Shown: positions 9,291 to 19,199, numbered from the stretch's first letter. The stretch is 64,000 bases of DNA from Basidiobolus meristosporus CBS 931.73 (GCA_002104905.1 MCFE01000295.1:1-64000); one strand, 5' to 3'. The notes: generated by a model from the sequence alone, not told the origin. Translations and numbers: made by a program.

Positions 9291-10415
9291 ATGAAAACCT
9301 CTGCTCGCCGTTGGCGTTCGTCTTCCGTCGACCCGATAAATTCTTTGGATAGATTTCACTCCAAAGTAAGTACTCGGTCCTTGAGGGATGGTGGTCGGGA
9401 GTTTGGCGAGTTCCCACTGAAAAGGAGGCAGCCGGAGTACTCAACCAAGAACGTGGCACACTGCGTTTCCATTTTCGCCGTGCTGTTTTCTTTATATGTA
9501 CCGAGCTTGGTTGAGAATGCGTCAGGTATGTTGGCTCTTCTGGAGTTGCCTCACTAGCCAAACTAACTGGGCTCTCAGAGGTCTTCTGGAGTATACGGCA
9601 GCGAGTTTCCAAGAACGGCCTGGTATTCCTTGGGCTTCTGACAGCCACGATGAGTGTGCTGTTTTTCAAGTTTGTTTTTTTCTGCGCCTCCTTCGTATTT
9701 TGCTGTAAGTGTATGAACTTGGCAGTAGAGACCTCAAGGGGTACAGGCTAAACTCGCTTTTCTGTTATGAATCTAAGCTATCCTGATTTACGGTCTTGCT
9801 CAGCATGTGCTGCCCGCTAACACTCGGGTACTCGTATCCCACCCGCTTCTTGTGTGCATTTCCGGCTTGTTCGCCAGTTATGTGGTGCTTCGTTTCTGGT
9901 GGCAGTTGCTTGCCGCTTTTGGGGCACTTATTGGCACTCTAGCTGGTATGGCCACGACTCTTGCGAGCAAACGATTGGTCAGGAAAGGACGCAGACTTCG
10001 ACTGGTCATCATACTGCTCTCTGGTTGCGCTGGGGTTGGCTTCGTCTATTTTCTAGACAACATTCGGGGGATGCTGGCTCTAGCGACATACAGTGCTGAA
10101 CGGCAGTTCACCAGTATCTTGGAGTTTTCGATCATGCTCGCGTTTGGTACGATGAAAGTGGTGGGCAATGCGATACTTGTAACCTTCGGTCACGTGGTAC
10201 AGGGAATGGCCGCATTGATCACCCATCTAATTAGGGCCCTCTTTCATTCTGCTCTAGGCGCTTGTGCCATGGTACTTCGCTACATCGTTGGAAGCGGCCG
10301 ATTCATCTATTATTTGGCCTCACAGATACTCACACTCAGCAATTGTCTGATCGAAAGATTGGCCGTAGTTACACTCCACCTGGTTGTTATCTACCAGACT
10401 GTGCTCACCGATTAA
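9291..10415 (+). CDS. Multi-pass membrane protein of unknown function (332 aa)
   Basis: Three exons, 9291..9525, 9579..9704 and 9778..10415. Introns are 53 nt (donor gtatgt, branch actaac, acceptor cag) and 73 nt (donor gtaagt, acceptor aag), both phase 1, giving 999 nt in frame. The N-terminus is basic and Ser-rich (MKTSARRWRSSS) with no signal peptide. It is followed by hydrophobic segments in exon 1 (near IFAVLFSLYVP), exon 2 (LVFLGLLTATMSVLFF) and several in exon 3 (LVCISGLFASYVVL, LLAAFGALIGTLAG, LVIILLSGCAGVGFVYF, and later weaker ones). Basic loops such as KRLVRKGRRLR suggest orientation. I do not recognise a family. The second acceptor is the least certain part: a nearby cag would break the frame. 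AATAAA follows at 10509. Confidence 0.6.
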
Positions 10416-10508
10416 CCATCCTCCCTGCCCATTCCCGTACTTACCGGTTAACCGACCAACCCACCTACTTCTGTACAGTAACCCCACTTCCGGCAAGTCG
10501 GGATGATA

Positions 10509-10514
10509 AATAAA
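10509..10514 (+). terminator. Poly(A) signal AATAAA of the membrane protein gene
   Basis: AATAAA about 95 nt after the stop, in the spacer between convergent genes. Confidence 0.45.
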
Positions 10515-10650
10515 TGATCCACAATGATTGGATTATTCAAGATTTATAGAACAAAACCAGTTGGGGAATGGATACATCGTCTAATCTAAACTGAAGTAAA
10601 TGTCCATGGAGGGCGGGGAGGGGCGATGGTATACTGATGGGCTGGAAGCT

Positions 10651-11370
10651 TTACATCAATGCATATGCAAAGGCCATGCTTACCAACCCCAGGAGGGTGA
10701 TGGCAGTATGCTGAGAAGCATCACTTGGCTTACTGATAGAAGGAGAGATGTTGGCAGGCTTGGTCGAGGTAGGGGCTTGGTTTGTGGACCGAACAGAGGA
10801 AGCCATGGAGGCAGTGCCAGATGAGGTGACTGATCCGCTGGAGGTCGGCTTGCTGGTTGCTGATGTGCTATTAGTCGCCGAAGCGGATGGAGACTTTGTG
10901 TCTTTGCTGGCAGTACCACTAGCGCTTGGCGACTGTTTGGATGAGGCAGCATCACCACTACCAGCCGACAGTTCGAAGTATGGACTGTATGATACCTGAC
11001 TACCTGCGCTAGCCCGGATCGCATAATCCTTACCTGGGGTCAGGGTTGCGGGGATTTTCCATTCGTATTGGCCTTTGCTTGAATCCACTCCTTTGGCAAT
11101 TTCAATGACCGGCTGGAGCGCGGTGGCAGGGCCACTCATCAAGTACAAGTCAAAAGTAGCAGCCATTTTCGGTTCAACACCATTATCGATCCTTGATGGA
11201 AACGGTAAGCTCAATGGTGCAATCAAGTGAAGTAATCAGATAACCTACCAGGTAATGATCTGGGTGGTGGACTCCTGCCATGTGGCCATAAGTGGGGAGG
11301 TGATGGATACCTCACTCTTTACCACAGTGGCGAGCACGAGAGCGGCAGCGGCGAAAGATCTTAGAAACAT
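10651..11370 (-). CDS. KNH/Kre9-type GPI-anchored Ser/Thr-rich wall protein (220 aa)
   Basis: Two exons, 11370..11249 and 11191..10651, with a 57-nt phase-2 intron (donor gtaggt, acceptor aag); 663 nt in frame. It has a signal peptide (MFLRSFAAAALVLATVVKSE). An N-terminal Kre9/KNH-like beta domain follows: SITSPLMATWQESTTQIITW, then MAATFDLYLMSGP, YEWKIPATL and DYAIRASAGSQVSYSPYF. Next is a Ser/Thr/Ala stretch of about 80 residues, likely O-mannosylated, and a hydrophobic C-terminus (ITLLGLVSMAFAYALM), the classic GPI pattern. Kre9/Knh1 relatives are linked to beta-1,6-glucan and cell-wall assembly; many fungal members are of unknown role. It converges on the membrane-protein gene. TATAAAAG lies about 63 nt upstream. 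Confidence 0.82.
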
Positions 11371-11432
11371 TGTGTGAATAGACTGTCTAGAGGTATAGAA
11401 GATGATGTGCTACTAGCTACGGGCATATGGAG

Positions 11433-11440
11433 CTTTTATA
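11433..11440 (-). promoter_or_regulatory. TATA box of the KNH-domain gene
   Basis: TATAAAAG on the minus strand, about 63 nt before the ATG at 11370; same spacing as at arrestin 2. Confidence 0.55.
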
Positions 11441-11734
11441 ACTCAGGTACAATGGGCCATTATCCTGCACTCCTGGACCAGTATCATTCTGATTGGGTTT
11501 ATTTCCGAGTTCCCTCTTGTCCTTCGGATGCAAGCAGTGGTAGCCACCGCAGGGAAACAATAATAATGAGGTTTTGGGTGGTAATTATGTTGGGGAGGCC
11601 AGGGAGAGTGGCTGTTGAAATAGAGTTCGCGTCTAACCTACCAGCTGGCCCTAATGCACTCCTCTAATTCGGCAATGGATTGTTTCGGGGACTGCTTCAT
11701 TCGCTCCTAATCGCGGTGTACCCAGGCCAGGAAT

Positions 11735-12045
11735 TATGTCTGAATAACCAGCATTCTTATTAGGGAGAAGAAGGGAAGGATGTCTGGATAGCTAGCATTC
11801 TTTTTAGGGAAAGAGCATGGAAAATCCGATCTACCTCTCACCCAAACGTCCTTGACCTTCCACTTCAACCCCAGGGAAGGTGCCAATAGCGCAAGAAAAT
11901 GCGACCCAATAATATCGCTCAATCCGATACAAGCCACCGTTTCATCAAGAAAGCTTAACTAGGGCCGAATGATCATATGTGAGGTTTCATGGTCCGTCTA
12001 GCAGATTTGATCATATGTGAGGTTTCATGAGCCAAGTAGCAGAAT
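11735..12045. repeat. Two tandem direct duplications in a spacer
   Basis: A 45-bp unit (atgtctgRataRcYagcattct) is repeated at 11735 and 11780. A 38-bp unit (core tgatcatatgtgaggtttca) is repeated at 11970 and 12008. No gene was recognised in 11445-12190. Confidence 0.7.
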
Positions 12046-12194
12046 TTCCGTAGTAAACAAATCAACCACGAAGAACTGCGGTTGCCTGAACTCTGATATA
12101 TGAAGTATTGAGTAGTGAAGGTAATACAGTAGGAAGCGGAAAGAGGAGCTCAGGTAGTTGTTGAGACATTCGTCACCTCTCAGGCTATGACTAG

Positions 12195-12202
12195 TATAAA
12201 AG
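12195..12202 (+). promoter_or_regulatory. TATA box before a small ORF
   Basis: TATAAAAG, 31 nt before the ATG at 12233. Confidence 0.4.
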
Positions 12203-12232
12203 TCCAAAAAACTCACTGAGGTGCTGCCCAGG

Positions 12233-12571
12233 ATGTTTGAGTGGATCGCAAGTCTCTTCAATCCCGCGAAGTGTCCTACGGAAGGCCCCATTGACGAGGA
12301 CTGGATTCATCTGAACTGGGATGATTGTGGTCCTGACCTCAAGCCAACGAGGAAGCCCTTCACAAAGGCAGATTATGAGGTTGTCGAGAAGCTTTATTAC
12401 CACTTCCGGACCAGACACCACGACATCACCAGGGAATATCTGCCCAAACTTCGCGACCGCGAGCTGAAAATGATCAAGGCCAATAGACTGTGTAGGCATT
12501 CCAGTCGATTCCCCAGTGCCTTCCGAAATCCAAGTATTCAATCATGGCAGACCAACCTCTCTACCATCTAA
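12233..12571 (+). CDS. Small hypothetical protein (112 aa)
   Basis: An open frame with an ATG just after a TATA box and an AATAAA at 12587, 16 nt past the stop. The protein starts MFEWIASLFNPAKC and has an acidic Trp-containing segment (DEDWIHLNWDDCG) followed by a charged, probably helical stretch (ADYEVVEKLYYHF, then REYLPKLRDRELKMIKA). I recognise no domain. The C-terminal 30 residues look less protein-like and may be intronic. It could be a real small gene or one exon of a longer one. Confidence 0.35.
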   Translation: MFEWIASLFNPAKCPTEGPIDEDWIHLNWDDCGPDLKPTRKPFTKADYEVVEKLYYHFRTRHHDITREYLPKLRDRELKMIKANRLCRHSSRFPSAFRNPSIQSWQTNLSTI

Positions 12572-12583
12572 GCATTGGCGACC

Positions 12584-13100
12584 ATGAATAAAGACATTCT
12601 TTTCTTGCTGATTTGCTGCCACATACAGTGTCGTTGTGGAGATGTGGGATTTCCCAGGTGCGTTCCGATTCATTCGTACCAGTTTCAACCGTTTTCGTCA
12701 AAGGTGAGAATGGCCACACTGTCTGTTTCCAAGGGATTCTTCGTTGCATATCCAATCGGTTCAGTGTACCTGGTTGGTGGGTTGTTCGGGTCGAAAATTC
12801 TGGATTGGTTGGCAACTCCCAGGATAATCGTCCTGTTGGTCATATTAGGAAAACCATCTTCTCACACATACTTGCAAGCCAATACAGCCAGCCAATTCCG
12901 CATGAAATAACGGTGACTGCCCCACATCACGTGAGAGGATAAAAATGGGACTTTACGGATGAAAACATCCACACCACATCCACAGTTGTCTTGACGTCTA
13001 GACCAAAAGGATCAGTAGGAGTAGGAATGTTAACGTACTCACGGACAGGGTTTCCGAAACCAATCTTCTTTTGGAAAGAAAACCTGTACTCTTCAATGCC
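12584..13100 (+). other. Spacer with a weak secreted-like ORF
   Basis: A frame from the ATG at 12584 to 12910 starts with a hydrophobic MNKDILFLLICCHIQCRCG, but the rest matches nothing and an equally long frame overlaps it. I treat it as unsupported. The right end is the arrestin 3 promoter. Confidence 0.3.
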
Positions 13101-13108
13101 TTCCACCG

Positions 13109-13118
13109 ATATATAAAG
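13109..13118 (+). promoter_or_regulatory. TATA box of arrestin 3
   Basis: ATATATAAAG, 43 nt before the ATG at 13161. Confidence 0.5.
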
Positions 13119-13160
13119 CCATGGCTCACTCCTAACCTATCCCTTGTCCGATTTCCACAC

Positions 13161-14102
13161 ATGTCAAACACCATTGAAATACTCCTCGATAATCCATATC
13201 TGGCTCTATACGGCTTGTCATCAGTCTCTGCAGGGAAGGCGCTCAGAGGCACGGTAATCATGCGTCTAAACCGGGTGACAAGAGTCAAATCGTTGGTGTT
13301 GAACTTCCTGGGGGAGATGGATGTTCATTGGATTTACAGTTCGGCATTGCTGAACACCAAGTGTCGGTTCAGAAATTTGTTGGTTGACCGTACCCTTAGT
13401 CTCTTGGAACCTGGCCCTGACTATCATACCCTACCCGCTGGTAACCATAGATTCCCGTTCGAGCTCGCGCTGCCTGGAGACATGACTGAGACGATCAGCA
13501 CCAAGGTGGTTCGCTGTAAGTACCTCCTCACCGCAGTGGCTGAACAACCGCGGTTTTGGAATAGACTCGAGACCAGGCAGGAGGTGATAATAAAGCGGTT
13601 TTATCCTCACGACGATGATCCTATCGTGTTATCCGAGGTGATCCCGGATTTCATGGAGATCACCGTCTTCGTAAATCAGAAGGTGTATGGTCTGGGTGAT
13701 ATCATCCCTGTATGCATTCAATGTAATCCTGCCGCCGATCACGTGATGACGCGGATCAGCTCCTCCATCAAAGAGGTCGTCACCTACCGAAAGCCGAAGA
13801 GTACCAAGGTGAACACGCAAAACCGGTGGTCCCCAGCGGTGTTTGAGGAAAAGTTCGAGCCGACCCCCGCTGAGAAAACCCTGTACATCCCGATCCATTC
13901 CACCCGACTAAATTCGGACTGCTTGACAGAGGTGATGGATACCAAGCACGAGATCGTAATCAAGATAGAGGCGAAACTAACGAAGGGCCAAACCACCCAC
14001 ACAGCAAATCACGTCTTAAAAATCCCTGTACTGATACTTTCGGACGCCTATAAGAAGGTTTATGAGGAATTACCGGCATATAATCCGGTCTGCGGTTGTT
14101 GA
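13161..14102 (+). CDS. Alpha-arrestin-like protein 3, PPxY degenerate (313 aa)
   Basis: A single exon. The ATG at 13161 (MSNTIEILLDNPYLALYG) aligns with the starts of the other three paralogues; the frame is open upstream without an ATG. Arrestin-N features are GTVIMRLNRVTRVKSLVLNF and FPFELALPGD. Arrestin-C features are MTRISSSIKEVVTY, LNSDCLTEVMDTKHEIVIKI and IPVLILSDAYKKVYEELP. Unlike arrestins 1, 2 and 4 it has no intron at the shared site. Its C-terminus ends soon after ELPAYNP, an LPxY instead of PPxY, so WW-domain binding may be weaker or different. It is also the only copy on the plus strand. These traits suggest an origin through a spliced copy or intron loss. Confidence 0.82.
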   Translation: MSNTIEILLDNPYLALYGLSSVSAGKALRGTVIMRLNRVTRVKSLVLNFLGEMDVHWIYSSALLNTKCRFRNLLVDRTLSLLEPGPDYHTLPAGNHRFPFELALPGDMTETISTKVVRCKYLLTAVAEQPRFWNRLETRQEVIIKRFYPHDDDPIVLSEVIPDFMEITVFVNQKVYGLGDIIPVCIQCNPAADHVMTRISSSIKEVVTYRKPKSTKVNTQNRWSPAVFEEKFEPTPAEKTLYIPIHSTRLNSDCLTEVMDTKHEIVIKIEAKLTKGQTTHTANHVLKIPVLILSDAYKKVYEELPAYNPVCGC

Positions 14103-14270
14103 TCACGTTATCTTGTAAATAGATAATCTAATGCGTGTGGTTTACATCCGTAAGAATACACAGCCTAATATACCAGTCCCAATGACAACTTGTTCGTAAT
14201 GGAGCTAATCTTGCTAACCAGGCGCGTTTAATCTTTCACAATCAAAGTTTCCCCAGGTTGGTTGATGTGT

Positions 14271-16023
14271 CTACAGCTTGGCCTTATCCGACAAGCCCAA
14301 CAGATGACGACGAGTATACGAATTCAAAAACAGTCCGGTTGGGTCCAGATTGGCACGGAGCTGACAGAACTCGTTGAATTTGGGGTAAATCTTGGAGAGA
14401 TCGGATGGAGTCAATGGATGGGCCTGGATCAAGAAATGCTCGTTAGTTAAGTCGCATCTCGCCGTTACTTCACAGACCGCTACCTTGGCCCAGTGGGGGC
14501 GCCCGCGATACGATTTCATGATCTTTTCGTAGCCAGCCCAGTATTTCTTGTAAGAGACCGGATTTCCGTAAGGTCTAAGGAATGCTGGTAAGTACGAAGC
14601 GTGCATTCCACCAGGCAGCCGCTCATCTCCTTACCTGTACATGATGATGCCGATGTACACCACGTTGGTCTCATAGGCTGGACTAAGCCAGACCTTATCT
14701 TCTTTCACGAACCGGATCTCAATCGAGAAATGGACCTTGAGATTCGCCTCTTCAATGAACTTGCGCAAATCCCGAATAGCGTCAGCCGTGTGCTCCCACG
14801 GGATGGCCCATTCATTGACGTATTGTGGAAAGAGGCAGTCGAAATTAAACACCTTGTCACTTCTATCCTTGACCACTTGCTTCTCGGCAAAGAGCCAGTG
14901 GACGTATTTTTGGTTGATGTAAGGGATGATGGAGGGAACGTACCTACCCACGTTCAGGAGGTACTGGTAAAGGTGGACTCGGATGAATTGGTCCTTAAAC
15001 CAACCGGGGTACGGTGCTGGTTCAGGCTAGGAAGGTTGGCGAGGGGTTAGGATACAAGTGGGGGACGCATCTCGATGCCAACTAAGTCAAACCTTATCCT
15101 CGGTTCTATTCGCCTTCCAGACGACGACATCCTCGGTGTGAGGAATCCACCAAAAGCGTACGTGCTCCGCAGTTCGGATCAGTTCATTGAAATCCTCATG
15201 ACATCGTCGTACTTGAGGACTTCCTGTTGGGAATGCAGGGTAAAGGCTGGTTCGCACTGGATGGTCAATTCCAAGATGATCCCAAGGCAGCCCAAGCTAC
15301 ACAATGCGGCGTGGAAAAGATCCACGTTGTGAGACTCGGAGCACTGGATCCTGCGGCAATCCGCGGTAAGCAGGGTCAGCTCGGTTACCTGATTCGTCGG
15401 GTGGAGTGAGGTTAGCTTATCAGCGTATCTTCAGGCCGGCTGGCTCACTTACTTGCGTAGAGATGCACCCATATTCCACGCCAGTGCCGTGGGTGGCCGT
15501 GCTAATAACCCCCGCTATGCTTTGATCTGAGATGGAGCCTAGGTTGGACATGGCCAGGCCAACCTTGTCAAGTTCCTCGTGGAGTTGAAACAAGCGGATC
15601 CCCGCTTGGACAGTGAACTCTGTGGCTCTGATGGTCAACCTGAAATGGAAAGGTTGGTGACGTTGAATGATGCTCAATGGAAGGTCGAGAGGTGGTACCT
15701 TGAGGACTTTGTTGAGCTTGTCCAGGTTCAGGAGGTATCCGTCAGTAAGAGCTAAATCCGAGGGGGAATGTGCGGCGCCCACTACTCGGATGGTCTTGCC
15801 GTTTGCTTTGGCCAATTGAATGATCTAGTGGGCAGGGGGAAGTTCAGTTGCGTTCCTGGAAGGCCTTCGGCTCCAAACTCGATGGATAAATAAGGAAAGC
15901 TCGTCTCACCTGAACAATCTCGTCCTCGGTTTCGGGTTGGAAATACAACTCCGGGGTACATGTGTACGTTTTTGCCCAGTTGGTGTAGGTTACCTTTGGT
16001 TGTCCTTTCTTGGCGATATCCAT
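14271..16023 (-). CDS. ALO1: D-arabinono-1,4-lactone oxidase-type FAD oxidase, with two single-base frameshifts
   Basis: Catalyses the last step of D-erythroascorbate synthesis in fungi. Exons: 16023..15910, 15824..15699, 15639..15453, 15388..15093, 15026..14635, 14574..14271. The start is MDIAKKGQPKVTYTNWAKTY. The FAD-binding region has IRVVGAAHSPSD, GIRLFQLHEELDKVGLAMS, LGSISDQSIAGV and THGTG. The C-terminal ALO domain has FNFDCLFPQYVNEWAIPW and YRGRPHWAKV. Exon 3 is one base too long (187 nt; extra base near 15616-15617, between VDHQSHRV and VQAG). Exon 4 is one base too short (296 nt; near 15197, before EDFNELIRTAEH). All other junctions keep phase. The intended product would be 472 aa, a normal family length. 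The C-terminus is AKL, a possible peroxisomal PTS1. Assembly error is more likely than pseudogene because everything else is conserved. Confidence 0.8.
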
Positions 16024-16151
16024 CGAAGGCTCTGTGGAGGTTGAAGTGGTTTGAGGTGGAGTGAAGAGATGAAATTTTAAGAGATGGGCCTATTGCCAAG
16101 GTTAATCCCGATATGGAAATGGGCGATTTGTGGCTGCAGGCACTCTGTGTT

Positions 16152-16272
16152 GAATCCAGCACAATTTACTTATGAATCATTTCGCTAGCAATGGAATCCA
16201 GCACAATTTACTCATGAATCATTTCGCTAGTAATGAAATCCAGCACAATTTACTTAGGGATCATTCCGCAAG
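16152..16272. repeat. 42-bp tandem repeat, almost three copies
   Basis: Units start at 16152, 16194 and 16236 (core aatccagcacaatttact). The first two are nearly identical; the third is partial and diverged. They lie between the ALO start and arrestin 4. Confidence 0.85.
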
Positions 16273-16381
16273 ATCGGTGGAGTATACATGCACAAGTAGT
16301 AGGAATTAGGTCAATGTACGAGGGGCAATGGTGGATGGGTAGCTTGGTATATCGGAGTTATTATTGAGAGATTAGTAGGTT

Positions 16382-17510
16382 TCATGATGGTGTAGGTGGT
16401 AGTGAGTGGCTGAGGATCCCTTCGTATGTCGGGGCATAGGCGTTGAAGAGAGTGTCGTAGGAGGGAGGTAGCGAGGCCAGAGAGATGCGTCTTTCGATTG
16501 CTCGATAGGGAGGCAGGTCCAAAAAGATCTCCTGGCTAGAGCCCGAAACAATCACCACTGGGATACCGACGTAGACTGCTTTGACCACTCCGGGGGAGAG
16601 ACGAAACTCGATTTTCACCTTGAGTTTATGTCGGACATGTATCAGCTCTGTCATGCAGTCGCATTGGACGGCCTCGCTGGGTGACGGGATCTCAAGGGTT
16701 AGCTGGTTCTCCCAATTGCTCTGCGTTTTGGTGAAGTCCGTGGTGGAGAGTCTGGTTATCCATCGTGTCTGCAGCTTGCAACGGCCGCCACCCGCCACCC
16801 TATACGTGATATATTCTTTCAGCAGGCAGGATACTTTTCGCAAACTCAGGTCTTCCGACATCAACAAGATGTTGAACCGAATCGGGAGATTTTCCCCTGG
16901 GCCAAAGGCCTTGGATGGTATATGAACATCATACGCCAGTTTATCATTCCAGACCTCAGCGATGCTCACAGATTGAATAAGCTCCGTCGACGAAGACAAT
17001 GCGAACCGTTTGATGACCACCTCTTTCTCCACTATATAATTGGTGCAAAATGTGGGCCGTTCAATGGTTGCTCGCAGTTTGTATTTAACTGTGCCATACT
17101 CAGTATGGACTGTCTCCGGGAGGTTTCCGCTGAGTGCTATCTCGAATGGGTAGGTATGCTCCCCCTTCCCCAAGACTATTGGCTTCTTACTCGCCTCGAC
17201 GAAAGTCCATTGGTTCGACACCAGGGTGCGAGTCTCGTTCTTTGGGTTGCTCTTTACTCCAGGTACTAAAAAGGTGGCAAGCATTAGCCAGGAAGATTGG
17301 GGTGGCGTAAAACAAAGACAAGCTACCGTCATCCCAGCAAACCTTCATCTTCCCTTCCAAACGGAGGGACACGATTTTAACCTTGAGCGCCTCTGGGAGG
17401 AGGATCTTCAGGTCACCACGCAACACGGCGCCTGCTGACTCGTGTGCCGGTCCGTTAAATATCAGACATTCACTGGTAGGCCGGATTTCAATGTTCGGCG
17501 TTCGACTCAT
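16382..17510 (-). CDS. Alpha-arrestin-like protein 4 (355 aa)
   Basis: Two exons, 17510..17327 and 17265..16382, with a 61-nt phase-1 intron (donor gtagct, branch ggctaat, acceptor tttttag) at the position shared with arrestins 1 and 2; 1068 nt in frame. Arrestin-N starts MSRTPNIEIRPTSECLIFNG and includes HESAGAVLRGDLKILLPEAL and YPFEIALSGNLPE. Arrestin-C has KVSCLLKEYITY and CDCMTELIHVRHKLKVKIEF. The tail is the longest of the four and holds LPPY (residues after DLP), PPSY (SLPPSYDTL) and a Ser/Thr/Pro end (LPPTPS), so at least one canonical PPxY motif is present. It is the probable Rsp5-adaptor copy with most regulatory sequence. Confidence 0.82.
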
Positions 17511-18048
17511 GGTTAAAAGTTAGGTGTGCACAAGAGGGTATAACTTGCAAAAGGCCGAAGGTAAGCCTGGACTGGAATATAAATATTACCCAGTGCCAAT
17601 ACAGATTAATGAAAGCCTCGCAGGCTATATCAATTTAATACTACTGTGGCAAATCAAATGAAATGAAAGTGACCAGATCACTGACACAACAGATATAAAT
17701 GCCCATCTTGCCAAGCAGGAGCACATCGGATGAATGAGACCCCTACAGATTGTGAATGGATTGTCTTCACGGAATTATAGTTGATATTCCCACCAGCATA
17801 TCCTCGCACTTATCCTCGCACTTCTCAAACCCATTAGCTTAGAAACCAGTGGTTAGAAACCTCATCTTAAACACTTTAAACACTGCATCATGCAACTCAA
17901 CTCTCCATTCTGATCACGCACTAGACCACTGCACCAATACTTGGCTCCAATCCAAATAAGACTTGTCGGCACATACATATATTATCGCCATCAATCATTT
18001 ATCACCCACTGATTCATTGCTATTGTCTCCCCAATCGTTCACTCATTG
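17511..18048. promoter_or_regulatory. Divergent promoter region between arrestin 4 and the GILT gene
   Basis: AT-rich 538-bp spacer between divergently transcribed genes, with TATA-like words near 17575-17588 and 17970-17978. No ORF or repeat was seen. Confidence 0.4.
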
Positions 18049-18968
18049 ATGCATCTTTCCATCCAAGGTATTCTTCTCACTGCGACCATCGTTCAGGGCG
18101 CCTATGGCCGCGTGTCACGGCAATCTCCCTTTCACGTCGAGACATTCAGCCCCCCAGCGATCCCTGTTGACCTTTACGTTATGTCGAAATGCCCAGGTAA
18201 AGGGGATGTTTCCTGAGTGCGAGGGAACCGAGATTAACCTGGTTGCAATAGACACCATCCATTGTGAAGAGGTTTTCGGCGGGATTCTAGATAAGATCGG
18301 GAGCATTGTGAATCTAAACGTATACTACATTGGGAGAGAAGTGAATGGAAGCCTTATGTGCAAACATGGTGAGGATGAGGTAAGTCACACATATGGATCA
18401 TGGCTGTTCCCGCATCTGACAGCTCCCAGTGCCGTGCCAACAAGATGCAGCTCTGTGCCAAGGCACTGTACCGTTGGCACGAAATCCCCACAGCATGGTT
18501 CAGGCTCATCCAGTGCCAAAACAAGGACTACGAGGCCATCGGGGCGGATGATAGCCTGGAGTACTGCTCCCTAAGAGAGGACATGTCTTTCCACAAACTC
18601 AAAGAATGCGCCGATGGCCCGTATGGCTCGAGTTTGCTCAGCCAGTCGTTCGTAGAGACCAGGGAGAAAGGGATAAGGTAGGTCTTCATTCCCGCTCCCA
18701 TTGACCAGCCACTCGACAATCGCTCAACAGCTCTTTCCTCAGCACCTCCTGCACGATGGTGATCAATCAAAAAGTCCGCTGTGTTCGGGATTCTACTTGG
18801 AAGGAATGTGCTGGAGGACACTCGGTCGACGATTTTGTTCGTGATATCTGTGATGTTTATAAAAGTATTTCCCCAACGTCGGCCCTTCCGGAGGGATGTC
18901 CGACTCCACCAGAGGATCACCAATCGATGCGATTCCCTAAACTACTTGTTGATTCCACTTCAAAATAA
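18049..18968 (+). CDS. GILT-family thiol reductase, secretory (249 aa)
   Basis: Four exons, 18049..18196, 18252..18379, 18430..18677 and 18743..18968, give exactly 750 nt. A signal peptide (MHLSIQGILLTATIVQGAYG) is followed by a thioredoxin-like strand VDLYVMSKCPD. Cys48 and Cys54 are candidate redox cysteines, spaced by five residues rather than the CxxC of animal GILT. The GILT signature CxHGx2ECx2Nx4C is present as CKHGEDECRANKMQLC, split by intron 2. Later Cys-containing blocks (WFRLIQCQN, SLEYC, KLKECADGPYG, SCTMVINQKVRCVRD, WKECAGG) follow the family. GILT proteins reduce disulfides in lysosome/vacuole or outside the cell. The stop codon overlaps an AATAAA (18964-18969). The last acceptor was chosen because it restores TSCTMVIN. 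Confidence 0.82.
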
Positions 18969-19199
18969 AGACATGCTAGTGGCGAGTGATGTCTTTCATG
19001 TTGCAAAAGTATTCAAAGTTGTCACGGATCCAGAGGAATTTCAATAACCAGCCAGCCTATAAGATTCAATTACGATGCGATGACGCCATACTGATTTGGA
19101 GGTGTTTGCCAAGCCTCCGCCAAAATTCATCTATCAAACTCCGATGCGTGGTGGTCATTTGATCCATTCCAGGTTTGTTGCTTGTCAACCCAGAACACC

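Noticed and set aside
15640-15698. Reading straight through the 59-nt segment in ALO as coding sequence
   Set aside because: It is open but inserts about 20 residues absent from the family. Splicing it yields the expected KVLK|VD sequence, with a separate one-base indel nearby.
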